A stretch of 64,000 bases of DNA from Nipponacmea schrenckii (taxonomy: Eukaryota > Mollusca > Gastropoda > Lottiidae): the NCBI GenBank assembly GCA_030562195.1, contig JAUJPP010000005.1:35389106-35453105 (forward strand), in the 5' to 3' direction. How positions within the stretch are numbered: position 1 is the first letter of the stretch; each line of letters begins with the position of its first letter. The notes beneath the pieces are model-generated. The model saw nothing but the letters and a program-made list of their open reading frames with translations, did not search any database and was not told where the DNA came from. Below, in pieces: positions 47,504-58,430 of the stretch. A program made the translations under genes and the position numbers.

Positions 47504-48231
47504 TTTTCTACTTATAGGGTATGTGGTTATAAAAGTTTTAGAGAAATCATGTATTCGCAAATTAATTAGGTCGAACATGATTACCAATATTATCATTGAG
47601 TCCAATCTAAATGACTTAAATCATAACCTCTACGATAGCTTTTTTGCTTCTAAAAGAAAATGTAAATATTTATTACAACGTAGAACAACTTATTTCGTTC
47701 GTCTTAATTTTGCTGGATACCCGCCATTTACAAATCACGATCTGAGGAAATTCTTCTGTAAAAGTCTGTTCTGACTGAATACAGTCATGAAAAACACTCG
47801 CCAATTAAAAACATTGTACAAATTTGCTGATAATTCTATTTATTGTAAAATAATGAATACCTGAAATATGTTATATTATATGGAAGATAGATCTTATAAT
47901 TGATTGAAGGAATAGAATATTTCTAAGATCTAGGGCAACAACATTAAACATCCAGATTTGCATCTACTTCAGAATTCTTTAAATAGTTTAAACAAATATT
48001 TAACAGGGAATCTGAAACAACACTATTTCTAACGTAGATAACATGATGTTATGTCGAACATTGTAATAGTACTGTTTATACCGACCAGGATGCTTGATGA
48101 CGCCTTGTTCCACTTCTGTATTTCGCTCATCCGGGACAACTTCATTTCACAATGGACATGGTATTATGTTTTCATCTTATAACTTGACTTCATTGACCTA
48201 CTTCTTGTTTCATGATCAGCTATCTGAATTA
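47504..48231 (+). other. Receptor 3' UTR region
   Basis: AT-rich sequence after the stop, with no further receptor coding capacity. A frame at 47,469-47,774 overlaps the last codons in another phase and is spurious. Confidence 0.5.
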
Positions 48232-48339
48232 ATTGTACACCAGCGAATACAACCAATCACAGTTCCCGATTATCATGGATAAATATTTATCATAGTCTTT
48301 CTGTAGAATAATCAGATTGTATTGGCTAGAGTACAATCC
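48232..48339. mobile_element. Short TIR element (MITE-like), copy 2
   Basis: Left end ATTGTACACCAGCGAATACA and right end, as complement, GATTGTACTCTAGCCAATAC. The left end also matches the element at 11,950 (ACCAGC/GCCAGC, AATACA.CCAATCA). The internal sequence differs. Confidence 0.55.
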
Positions 48340-49410
48340 AATCAAATTGATATTCACAAAGTTACGCCTAAATATTCCTTATTGTATAAATAATTGTTAT
48401 TTGAAACAATATTATGCGAGCTATAAGTATAGATATGTATTGGAATTCACTGGGGTTCCGCGGCTGAGATCATTCTTATTTGGTATTTATTCATGTGTTG
48501 TTTATTGTAATATATACCATGTGGAATTGTTTTTAATCGGGTAAATGTTATTTATTCTTTATTATCTTACTTACATAAACAATATTTGAAGCTTTCGTCT
48601 AATTTAAACTTATAAATGATCAGAATGAAATCCAACTTCATTCTAAAATGGAGATACAACAGATCCTAAAACCTAAAACAGTAAGCAATAATTTGATAAC
48701 CTTAAATGCCGCATTTCCCCATGCCGATCTATTAATAAATGTATACAGATAATCGGGAATAAACCGTTGTCAAGGGCCAAAGTTATCATCTTTTAATATT
48801 ATTGTTTTTTGTCTTTATCTTCTTATTTGGCTTCCTGCACAAACACTAGCTGGTAGGATAACAAATTTTATTACATGTAAATACAAACAATAACGTGATT
48901 CCTTTAGCTTTTACTCCCGATCTTATACATTTTATATACTTTAGATTAAGTTATTAGATTCTTAGTCTAATTCAATTGCACTTAATATAATTGGAAATTG
49001 CTAAAGATTTGAGTTTTTTGTATTTTTGAGTTAAAGCTACGTTTATATTCACAAATATTACAGAACGAGACTAAAAATAAAAACTTCACGGTTGATCTTC
49101 AATAAAAGTCCTTGATTTTTACTATACAAAACCATAAACTTCACCCATAGACATTTAATGTATATATGAAATTGTAATATTTTTTTTATTGTCATTTTTA
49201 TGCAGAATAAATATATTTCGTTTAAACCTCTCTTCCGTTAGTTGGAAGTGAGAATAGTTTGATAGTTGTGGTCTGAAAATGGAGTTAATTCCCTTTTGAA
49301 TGTCACATTAATTGCGTAATTTTCTATAATATATATTCCAGATAAACAATTTCTGTATATGTATATATCTATTATATATATAAGAGGGAGTGTCTGTGTG
49401 TGTGTGTGTG

Positions 49411-49441
<31 letters not shown>

Positions 49442-50140
49442 ATGGTCGCCATAGCTCGAAGACGGAGGCAGGCAGGAAGCAGATGCTGTGCATGCACAAT
49501 CCTGTATATGCAAGTCTTTGTTTTGGCATTCGTTGTTTACTTTGTCCAAAATGTTGAAATCAACAATCATGCAAACCAGTAAACAAGCCTTCCAGAAATG
49601 TGAAGAACATTCTAGAGCCAATATAAGGGAATGACCATAACTGAGAGATGAAATTTACTGTTTATAAGACATATAGAAATAGGCATAGGTAAAGAAGCAC
49701 TAGATATATGGATACTATTTCTAACAATTTATTATCTCAACGTTTCACATGCTCATACAGGCAGCGTTATCAAGAGAAATGAATAAAAACAGGACTAACA
49801 ATATATATAGATAAAAACATGAGTAGCACTCTAAATAAGAAAACTTTCTTTCGTTTGTGGCAAAGGGGGGTAAATCGGTCTCAGACTTGCAGACCACAAC
49901 AGAGCTACGTAATTTGGCCAGTGTCGCATAAATTTGGCAGCATGTCAATAATTGATATTGAGGCTGGTTGTGCATGCTTTTTTTGTCCAGGCGCCATTTT
50001 TAGTCAGTGTTCATTATAATTATGATCGGCCTGTCGACATCTAATAAAGTAATAGTCTACATCGTCTACGTTTTTGTTTTATCGAGTCATAGTATACAGC
50101 CAGATAGCTTCGTGATAACAGCCAACAAGGATTAACATTA
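48340..50140. other. Receptor 3' flank with a TG microsatellite
   Basis: A (TG)n tract of about 45 bases with one interruption lies at 49,396-49,441. Candidate AATAAA sites are noted under the receptor. No gene is recognised on either strand; ORFs over the microsatellite are artefacts. Confidence 0.5.
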
Positions 50141-50151
50141 GGTTGATCAAA

Positions 50152-50165
50152 GGGGGGGGGGGGGG
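50152..50165 (+). repeat. G14 homopolymer
   Basis: Fourteen consecutive G. A similar G14 lies at 52,053-52,066 and G8 at 52,653-52,660. Lengths in an assembly are unreliable for such runs. Confidence 0.8.
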
Positions 50166-50779
50166 TAAGGAAGTTAATCAATCAAATAATGCATTCCAAA
50201 CATTAGGGATGTAGTATCCTGCAATAACACAAGCTTGGTTCCTAACATTTAAATATTTTTGTTAGTCAGAGGGGTTGCAGTGGTTAAAAGCCTAACACTA
50301 TATACATGACACTATCTACAAAATTTAATTACTGATTTATCCAAGCTCGTGCCTCATCATAGTGTACACTTTTATTATAATACAATATAACAAGAACATA
50401 CATACAAAGAAAAAGCAAGTCTTCTGTTTAAAGATAAATATATACATAATAAACAATAAACTACTAGTATAACAAACACAAATAAAAAGGGAAACTAGGT
50501 TTGGAAAAATAAAAATAAATCAATAATTATCTACTATTTGTAGATAAGAGAAACACATGCCTAAAGAAAAAGATCATACCTAATAGTGGTGCTGAAAGAA
50601 AACAGAAATTAGAGACGTTTAAAATTTTCATAAAATCGGTAAATTAATTCATCGTTTAAAAATGTTATGTTTAGATTTCTATTTGACCAGACAGTGAAAG
50701 TAAAAAGTATAGATGGGAAAGAATTTAAGATCAGTGTTCAGAAAGAGAGTTTTTATCAGAGATAGAAATGTTAGAGGTA

Positions 50780-51490
50780 CAGAGAAAGTTATTTACAAAA
50801 ATATTTACAAATCTACAATTTAAAAATAAGTGTTCTATTGTTTCAGTTCCATATTTACAATAATTACATTTCGTGATAAGGTGTCCTAAGCGTACTGAGA
50901 AAACTTTTTCGTGGGGTGTGTATCATGCAGTAACAGAAATACGAAGTACTTACTGTTCTGTATGGTAGCTAAGTTAAAATAATCCATAAAAGGGTGCATA
51001 GGAATAGTTTAGGTTTGACAGTGCGAGTAGAGAGAAGTTTAAAATTTTGTTCTTTTTAAATTTTAAGAAATTTTTCAAATTTTGATGGATAATATAGAGT
51101 ATGAGAATCTGTCAAATTAAAGTCGATACTGTTTTTGAGAGAAATTCCTAGCCAATATTTAAAAAGTGATACCCAGGGATTTTGATTGCCAATTATGACT
51201 TGGGATATCTGTTGTAATTGCATAGCCAGAATTTTGAAATCTAATTTAGGATTTAAATGTAAAGTGCCACGTTTGATAAGTTCGAAGTTGTTATTCCATA
51301 AAAATTTGAAAATTGCTGAATTCATTTGTTTCAGTGCGGACTTGGATGGTGGCACAATTCTAGAGACACGGACAGACTGATAAATAGTAAAATGAAAATT
51401 AGTTTTTCCCTAAAAGCTAAGCTGTCTGTCAGTCCATCTTAAAGTCATACTTAAAGTCTTGGCCGTTATCATATTCCAATTTGTCCCTGT
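50780..51490 (-). pseudogene. Decayed L1-like LINE ORF2 fragment
   Basis: On the minus strand, from 51,490 down, one can read NWNMITAKTLSMTLRW-type text, a stop, then RIVPPSKSALKQMNSAIFKF and LWNN (51,056-51,355 is still open for 99 codons). Next comes a CNYCKYGTETIEHLF..C zf-RVT-like zinc knuckle near 50,840-50,890. This order is that of the region after the reverse transcriptase in L1-clade LINEs. Stops and frameshifts make it inactive. The reverse transcriptase core is missing; the upstream side abuts a SINE at 51,505. Confidence 0.75.
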
Positions 51491-51504
51491 CTAACTCTTG
51501 GTTC

Positions 51505-51655
51505 TACAGCACAGCGGTTAGAGCGTTCGTTCTTTACGTCATGGCGTCATTTGCTTGAATACGTTGAGAATATCAGACGTGAGTGATAATCTCGTTCGGA
51601 GTGTGAAAGATCGACGACCTTGAATAAATCATCTTCACTCACAATTATTCCAGTC
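51505..51655 (+). mobile_element. tRNA-derived SINE, plus orientation
   Basis: Same family as 13,066-13,340 in the opposite orientation. The A-box-like ACAGCACAGCGGTTAGAGCG lies at about 51,506-51,525. Body text CGTCATTTGCTTGAATACGT and CGACCTTGAATAAATCATC matches that copy's complement. The B-box is degraded. Confidence 0.75.
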
Positions 51656-51689
51656 TTTCTAGAACGTAATGTAGACTATAAACTTTGTA

Positions 51690-51805
51690 GAACGCAGAAC
51701 GCGCATTGTAACCTTTGGAACTTCATCACTGGATCGTATCTCTCGGATTGTAATCTTTGGAACTTCTCCACTAGATCGTGTTAACTGAATCGTAATCTTC
51801 GGATC
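51690..51805 (+). repeat. Tandem repeat of about 48 bp, two to three copies
   Basis: GTAACCTTTGGAACTTCATC / ACTGGATCGT and GTAATCTTTGGAACTTCTCC / ACTAGATCGT follow each other, then a partial GTAATCTTCGGATCGT. On the minus strand this yields an EVPKITIREIRSSD-type repeat inside a 128-codon frame (52,045-51,659). That frame's remainder is low-complexity Asn/Lys and I do not call it a gene. Confidence 0.6.
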
Positions 51806-52678
51806 GTAATTACGAATATTACGGAAAATTAAATTAGACCACGTGACATTTTTACATCGACCTGAGTGCAATGCATTGTGGTATACTATGATAGCTGTAG
51901 GCTCTACACTTTTTTGACTTTGCTTTCTGTTTACTTTCGTTTTAATTTCATTTTTTTTTTTGTTGCTCTTTTCATTTTCATTTTTGTTTGATGAATTCAT
52001 TTTAATTACATTTTTATTTTGATCTAGTTTAGCTTTGTTTTTCACATTGTTTGGGGGGGGGGGGGGTTCGTTTTTAATTTACTTTCATTTTGATTTAGAT
52101 TCATTTTTACTTCTATTTTTTTATGAATAAATTTTCATTTAGAATTAAATTAAAATGTCTTTTAACATACTTTTTTTCGTAAACTTTTAAAGTATTACTT
52201 AATTTTTTGAATGATAGCGGTAGGCCACCATACAAGTCGACTTCTGTCATCCTGTGAGTTAATATAGGTGTATATACATATTGTGGGGTGTTGCTCTTTA
52301 AATATATCTTCAAGTGCTAAGTTAACTTTGAAGGAGTGTTTCTGGTGGCTGGCGGTGTGTTATTTGCATTTGTATTTTTTTTTTTTAAATCTATAATATT
52401 ATATATTATACAATTATCTTCGTGAGCTGAGTGAGTTATACTTGTGAGAGGATGAAAGAGAAGAGTTTAGAATAGAAAAGAGTTTTTTGCTGAAGGTTGA
52501 CCGGTGCATATATTAAAGATGTGCGTTATAGTATTGTTGATGATTGTAGAGGTGTGCAGCAGACGGCCAGCAAAAAGGGTGGGGTTGAGATATCTGTGAA
52601 AGAAAGAGAATTATTTATAATTAGAAGATAAACACTTTCTGTTTTAGATTTAGGGGGGGGTTTATTCGATATTTAACC

Positions 52679-52743
52679 ATGCTTGAATCATTAGACCCCG
52701 AGACCGCTTGCGGTCGAGGGTCTCTAATGGTAAATTCAAGCAT
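52679..52743. repeat. Long imperfect hairpin around GACCGCTTGCGGTC
   Basis: The centre GACCGC-TT-GCGGTC (52,702-52,715) is perfect. The arms extend through AGACCCCGA / GAGGGTCT to ATGCTTGAAT / ATTCAAGCAT, nearly 30 bases each side with a few mismatches. A sequence this GC-rich and symmetric stands out in AT-rich DNA. It could be a TIR-only mobile remnant or form a stable RNA or DNA hairpin. Confidence 0.7.
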
Positions 52744-52837
52744 TCTCTAAGTCAAAGTCTATTTGCCGTGACTTTCGGAGCAACGCGCAGTCAAGTTATT
52801 TATAGACGTCATTGCCTGAATCCAATTGTTCTACATA

Positions 52838-53850
52838 TTATTATTATTATTTATTATTTACAGAATATTTTAAGTGCTCTCTTTCACCATAGTGGTCAGA
52901 GGTACCTGGCAATAAATAGATAAAATAATACATAATACATGTACATGTATATAAAACATAAAAAAAATCACATTATGAATAAAACATACATAATAAAATA
53001 GTAACAAAGAAGAGCTATAACTCGTCAAATGCAAGTTTAAAAAGGTAAGTTTTAATAAGTTTTTACAAAAGTAGGTAAATATGTACAGGATCCTATGAAA
53101 ACGGTAATTTATTCCATAAAATGGGGTCTTGAAAACTAAAAGAACGTTTGCCATATGTAATTAAATTACAAATTAAAGGTTTTAAAAGAAATTTATCTGA
53201 ACTACGCAGAGTACGACTTGGAGCGTAAACCTCTAGTAGATTAGATAAATAAAAAGGAGCAAGAACATTTAAGTAAGCAATAAAATTTTAAAATCAATAC
53301 GGTATTTATTATGTAACCAATGGAATTTATATATGGGGTAATGTGATTGGATCTCTTAGACAAGGTGGTAAGTCGTGCAGCTGTATTTTGAACTTTCTGC
53401 AATTTGCCTAACACTTTTGATGGTAAACCAACGAGAAGAGAATTAAAATTATCTAAATGGGATGTAATAAAAGAATTGACAAGAGATTTAGTGGCATCAG
53501 TAGTTAAAAATTTACGAATTTTACCTATATTTCTGACACTTAAATAACACAGTTTACAGATATTATTGACTTGTGCTTCCATGTTTACAAATGAATCAAC
53601 AATAACTCAAATATTTCTGGCAGATTTTGAAGAATATATAAAAGAAATGCCAATTACAACTGGACTTTTAAAATTAAAATCTTTACTCTATTGATTTTTT
53701 TAGCCTAAAACCATATATTCTGTTTATTCATCATTTTATTTTGAAAAAATTTATAGACATCCAGGATTTAATTTCACTAATACAGTTCTCCAGATGTACT
53801 TTAGACAGTTGAAAAGATGGGGAATGGATAATCTTGTCTTTTATACTGTC
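52838..53850 (-). pseudogene. Decayed CR1/L2-like LINE, reverse transcriptase C-terminal part
   Basis: Minus-strand reading, 5' to 3': HLENCISEIKSWMSINF (about 53,800), frameshift, then an open frame 53,582-53,241 with ICKLCYLSVRNIGKIRKFLT, TDATKSLVNSFITSHLDNFN, KLQKVQNTAARL and HITPYI. After a further frameshift it gives RTLRSS-type, YGKRSFSFQDPILWNKLP text near 53,100-53,220, then a TTATTATT-type tail at 52,838. This is the usual order of the thumb and C-terminus in Jockey/CR1/L2-group LINEs. It is 5'-truncated with several frame breaks, hence dead. Confidence 0.85.
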
Positions 53851-54134
53851 TTTTTGTATTGAAATTTGTGACTTGATAGTAAAGACTTATGTTCCTGTAT
53901 TATTTAAGACTTTCTGTTTGAAAAGAAAAGCACATGGCTGCTCTAAAACTTTAAAATATTATTAACCTCGTTTGAGAGATCTGTTGGTTTGACAACAGCA
54001 AGGAAGTTACTATCAGGAACTGTTTTTTTCTAACCGGTTGATGGTTATTGTTTGTCAGTTATCAGTTCTCATTTGCGGATCTTCGATTATCCGGTATATA
54101 TATCAATATAATATGGGGAACATTTGTAATTCAT

Positions 54135-54481
54135 TTAAAAACTGTTATAAGCCTTCATGACAAATAAACCTGCTTTATTGTGAACTATTTTATTATTTAT
54201 ATATCCCAGCGTCTCAATACGTGGCAATGTCGTGATGAGTGCCTGGATATCGGGACAACCGATATCTGTATTATAGCCCCTATTTATATTTGGGGTTTCA
54301 CAATACATCTGTATTTTAGTTAGGATATATTTGTCCTCCAGCTCAAAAGGAACTCCAAAGATAAGAATTGTGATGAATTGTGCAATGTGAGGATCAGGAT
54401 AGACTTCCACATATTCTATATAATGCACATCAAAGTATGTCTGATTGAATGATTCAAATTCTAGTTTGAAGAAAAAAGAAG
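54135..54481 (-). CDS. Unrecognised exon-like open frame on the minus strand
   Basis: A frame open for at least 108 codons ends at TAA 54,135. It contains VHYIEYVEVYPDPHIAQFI, FGVPFELEDKYILTKIQMYC and TTLPRIETLGYINNKIVHNK, ending KAYNSF. The composition is balanced and protein-like, without repeats. An acceptor-like CAAACTAG precedes AATTTGAATC at 54,460 and a GTGAGA donor-like site lies at 54,482-54,487; these are too close to be one intron. It could be a terminal exon, a retro-element domain or chance. I do not recognise the family. Confidence 0.35.
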
Positions 54482-54487
54482 TCTCAC

Positions 54488-55249
54488 CTTTCGATCCAAG
54501 TTAGGTCAATGCAAGGTAGGCTAAGTAGCCTAAAATTACATCTCACCAGATGTTTAAATCTCGTCACTATGAGAAACAATATGCGGATGATATTTAAACC
54601 GTTTTTTTTTTGTTTTACTAATATAAAAATATATAAAAGGTTCATACAATACTTTAAGAATTCTTGTTCTCCCATCCTAACACAAACAAACAAACAAACA
54701 ACGAAGGATCTATAAGCACATCAGAAACACTGATTAATCAATTAGTAACTTTGATTTGACTCTTAAAAACAAGAGAAGCCATCTTTAAGTCAGTATGAAA
54801 CTAGTTTGAGATATTTACTTTAAATTTGATAGTTAAACTTTTTTTTAAAAACCTTTGAGAAACTATTAGATAACATTTTTTTAAACTATTTTTTGTAATA
54901 ATAATTTCATATTGAAAATTTTATCTCTAGATAACTACATAAGAAAAGAAATACTGTCGTGCTTCAGTCAGTCGGCAGTCAGGCGAAATAGACGATGACG
55001 CCCGGATAATTTTTTTTACGAAACATTTTTTAAAGATATAAAACTTCATAAAACTAATCAAATATATATTTTATTCAAATCATCTTTTTATCCAAAATAA
55101 TATAGTTTTTTTAAGGCATTTACGCATATACAAATAACTTAGTGCTACTAATTCTTTTTAAGACCACATGTTCGTCGGTAAAACCTAGACGTTACTTACA
55201 CCCCCTCCCACTCAAATGAAAATATTCACACCACGTCTTGCTTAATTTT
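54488..55249. other. Non-coding AT-rich stretch
   Basis: Apart from a short (ACAA)n run near 54,680 nothing is recognised. Small frames on both strands lack protein-like composition. Confidence 0.4.
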
Positions 55250-56448
55250 TATACGCCCACATTATAATGTGGTCGTATATTGTCGTGACCCCTGTCCGTC
55301 CGTCCGTCCGTCCGTCCGTCCGTCCACAATTGCTTGTGAACGCAATAGAGACTACAGTTTTATCAGATTTGAATGAAACTTGCTGTGATCATTAACATTG
55401 ATGAGACCTCGGACAGGTTCGAAATTGATGATTTTTCGACAAACGGTTTTTTAGTTATTGCACTTGTCTTAGTCAAAACACATCAAAATTGGCTTGTGAA
55501 CGCGATAGAGACAACAGATTTAAATGGATTTGAATGAAACTTGCTGTGATTATTTATGTTAAAGAGATCTCGGACAAGTTTGAAATTGGCGATTTTTTTA
55601 TAAAGAGTTTTTGAGTTATTGCCCTTGACTTAGTCAAAATGCGTTAAAATGGCTTTTAAATGCTATAGAGACTACAGTTTTCATTGGATTTGAATGAAAG
55701 TTGCTGTGATCATTTATATTTATAAGATCTTGGACAAATACGAAATAGGCGAATTTTCGATGAACGGTTTTTGAGTTACATGTATTGCACTTGACTTAGT
55801 TAAAACCCGTCAAAATTGGCTTGTGAACGCAAAAGAGATCACAATTCCCATTGGATTTGAATGAAATTTTGTGTCATCATTTATATTGATGAGATCTTAA
55901 ACAAGTTTGATAGTGACGATTTTTTGATGAACTTTTTTGGAGTTATTGCCCATGACTTAGTCAAAACGTGTCAAAACAGACTTGTGAAAACCACAGAAAC
56001 AACAGTTTTCATCTGATTTTAATGAAATTTGGTGTGATCATTGAAGTTGATGAGATCTTGGTCAAGTACGAAATTGGCGAGTTTTTGAGTTATTGCACTT
56101 GACTTGACAAAACACTACGGAATTGGTTTGTGTTTGCAATAGACAATACAGTTTTTATCTGATTTGAATGGAATTTGATATGATCATTTTTATTTATGAG
56201 TTCTTGAACAAGTTCAATATTTACTATTTGTGATGAACTATATTTGAGTAATTGCCCTTGACTTAGTACAAACTCATGAAAATTTGCTAGTAAATACAAT
56301 AGAGACTAGGTTTCATCTGATTTGAATTTGGTGTGAACATTTTATATTGATGAGAACTTGGATTAGACCTAAATAATGTTGGAGATTCTGCCTGTGTTAA
56401 AACAGAAAATATATTTTAAAGTGGGCGTATCTTGCTAGGCAACCGCTT
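55250..56448 (+). mobile_element. TIR element with seven internal ~160-bp repeats
   Basis: The 5' end is ATACGCCCACATTATAATGT plus GGTCGTATATTGTCG, followed by (GTCC)n at 55,286-55,325. Internal units start near 55,327, 55,486, 55,648, 55,814, 55,975, 56,121 and 56,280, each with a CTTGTGAACGC-like opening, ATAGAGACTACAG, TTTGAATGAAA, GATGAGATCT and TTGAGTTATTGC. The 3' end is GTTAAAACAGAAAATATA ... AGTGGGCGTATCTTGC, so ATACGCCCAC is repeated in inverted orientation. The element at 26,946-27,197 shares both ends but has one internal unit. No transposase. Confidence 0.75.
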
Positions 56449-56455
56449 GTAATTA

Positions 56456-56955
56456 NNNNNNNNNNNNNNNNNNNNNNNNNNNNNNNNNNNNNNNNNNNNN
56501 NNNNNNNNNNNNNNNNNNNNNNNNNNNNNNNNNNNNNNNNNNNNNNNNNNNNNNNNNNNNNNNNNNNNNNNNNNNNNNNNNNNNNNNNNNNNNNNNNNNN
56601 NNNNNNNNNNNNNNNNNNNNNNNNNNNNNNNNNNNNNNNNNNNNNNNNNNNNNNNNNNNNNNNNNNNNNNNNNNNNNNNNNNNNNNNNNNNNNNNNNNNN
56701 NNNNNNNNNNNNNNNNNNNNNNNNNNNNNNNNNNNNNNNNNNNNNNNNNNNNNNNNNNNNNNNNNNNNNNNNNNNNNNNNNNNNNNNNNNNNNNNNNNNN
56801 NNNNNNNNNNNNNNNNNNNNNNNNNNNNNNNNNNNNNNNNNNNNNNNNNNNNNNNNNNNNNNNNNNNNNNNNNNNNNNNNNNNNNNNNNNNNNNNNNNNN
56901 NNNNNNNNNNNNNNNNNNNNNNNNNNNNNNNNNNNNNNNNNNNNNNNNNNNNNNN
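56456..56955. other. Assembly gap (500 N)
   Basis: Exactly 500 N. Flanking repeat units point in opposite directions, so the gap probably hides an inverted-repeat centre that could not be assembled. The round length suggests an arbitrary placeholder. Confidence 0.98.
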
Positions 56956-57345
56956 TAAGTCAAGGGCAATAACTCAAAAACTGTGTATCGAAAAATCGCC
57001 AATTTCAAAGTTATCCGAGATCTCATCAATATAAATGATCACAGTAAGTTTCATTCAAATCCGATGAAAACCGTAGTCCCTATCGCGTTCACAAGCAAAT
57101 TTTGACGCATTTTGACTAAGTAAAGTGCAATAACTCCAAAACCGTTCATCGAAAAATCGCCAATTTCGAACTTGTCCGAGATCTCATCAATATAAATGAG
57201 TAAGTTTCATTTAAAGCTGATGAAAACCGTAGTCCTTATCGCGTTCATCGACAAATCGCTAATTTTGAACTTGTCTGAGATCACATCAATATAAATGATC
57301 ACAGCAAGATTCATTCAAATCCGATGAAAACTGTAGTCGAAAATG
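56956..57345 (-). repeat. Internal repeat units of the TIR element, opposite orientation
   Basis: About three units of the ~160-bp repeat in reverse complement (AAGGGCAATAACTCAAAAAC, GATCTCATCAATATAAATGA, TTTCATTCAAATCCGATGAA). Neither the ATACGCCCAC end nor the GTCC run is visible on this side, so the copy is incomplete. Confidence 0.8.
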
Positions 57346-57402
57346 ATTGTCGTAAAAAAAGAACTAGATTTCCGGTAGGGAGAAGTTATTGTTCATACTG
57401 CA

Positions 57403-57416
57403 GCGCCATCTAGCGA
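57403..57416 (-). promoter_or_regulatory. CTCF-like motif
   Basis: The minus strand reads TCGCTAGATGGCGC, which fits the CTCF core CCRSYAGRKGGCRS at 13 of 14 positions. It sits at the outer edge of the inverted repeat array. Occupancy is unknown; chance or repeat-borne occurrence is possible. Confidence 0.35.
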
Positions 57417-57584
57417 CGTCTTCTTGATGGTTGCTATGATAAATCTAAGAATGTAATCCCGTGTTTCGTATTTCTAAGACGGCGTTACTTCATTTAAGTA
57501 AAGAAATATAATGTAAGATTAGGGTCGCATTTAAATCGAATTAAACTTCTTGATTGCACGAAATAAACAAAGACAATAGTTAGA

Positions 57585-58215
57585 AATGCTTACAATTATG
57601 AACGTATTTAGACCGCCTTAAAATACTATGTAAGCTAAATTTGCAATGACCTACATCTAGACAATAGGTTGTGCCCCATTGGTTAGACATCCCATTGATT
57701 AGACATCTCATTTGTTAGATATGGTTAATAAAGCGTTGATTGAATATACATACAAGTGTAATGGATTAGTCCTATTAGATTAAGTTACTGAGTAGGAATA
57801 GGAACTCAAAATTGAGAGCATATATATGTTACAATTTTGTTTAATTATCCTCAATTACCATGATCTCTGTATCTTAGAGCATGAAAAGTGCACTTTACAG
57901 ACACCGTCAGAAGACCATTCACTCCCTATCAATTTCAAGGTCAGAAGTAGTAATTGAAGACAAATGATGATCTAGATTGTCCTATAAGCATGTGGAACCA
58001 ATTCAAATGGAATTGAAGATAAACTTGCTAAAGCAAAAAAACCTCACTTCCGGTCAGAGATAGAACTTCTGGTTTTGTTTTATTAACTGTAGATTTAGAA
58101 TTTCTGTACCTTTTACCAGTTTGTCTGCAAACTCATCCAAGAATCGCAAAAAAATAAATAAATAATCCGAACGATTACAATACGTTTTCGACTAAATCGT
58201 TGAAATACGTAAAAA
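57585..58215 (-). repeat. Dispersed repeats, inverted copies of 40.2-41.2 kb blocks
   Basis: 57,585-57,675 is the complement of 41,095-41,245 (CTTACAATTATGAACGTATT, GCAATGACCTACATCTAGAC). 57,995-58,215 is the complement of 40,205-40,415 (TTGCTAAAGCAAAAAAACC, CCGAACGATTACAATACGTT). Identity is roughly 75-85% by eye. Confidence 0.65.
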
Positions 58216-58430
58216 GTGCATATTTGTAAAGCGCACAAATTCATTCGAGGCGCTATTTGGTGGTATAAAGCTCTAGTAATGTCAGTGTTTAGTTGTAGTA
58301 GGATTTGAAAAGGAAACCTTTGAGTTAAGATTTGAAGGAGTTGAGCGAATCACTTCGCCTTATCTCTATTTCAAGATTATTCCACAGAATAGGTGCACAA
58401 TGATAAAACGATCTATAACCAAAGGTTTTA
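58216..58430 (-). pseudogene. LINE ORF C-terminal scrap
   Basis: The minus strand reads YRSFYHCAPILWNNLEIEIR, RSDSLNSFKS, stop, LKGFLFKS, the end of a CR1/L2-type reverse transcriptase ORF (compare the YGKRSFSFQDPILWN segment at 53.1 kb), followed by a 3' UTR-like GCGCTTTACAAAT. About 70 codons only; it differs from the copy at 52.8 kb. Confidence 0.65.

Noticed and set aside
49238..49621. His/Thr-rich minus-strand frame and Cys/Val-rich plus-strand frame
   Set aside because: Both are read through the (TG)n microsatellite.
51659..52045. 128-codon minus-strand frame
   Set aside because: First half is Asn/Lys low complexity from T-rich DNA, second half is the 48-bp tandem repeat; no sign of a gene.
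56397..57029. 210-codon minus-strand frame
   Set aside because: Almost entirely the 500-N gap; both flanks are repeat units.
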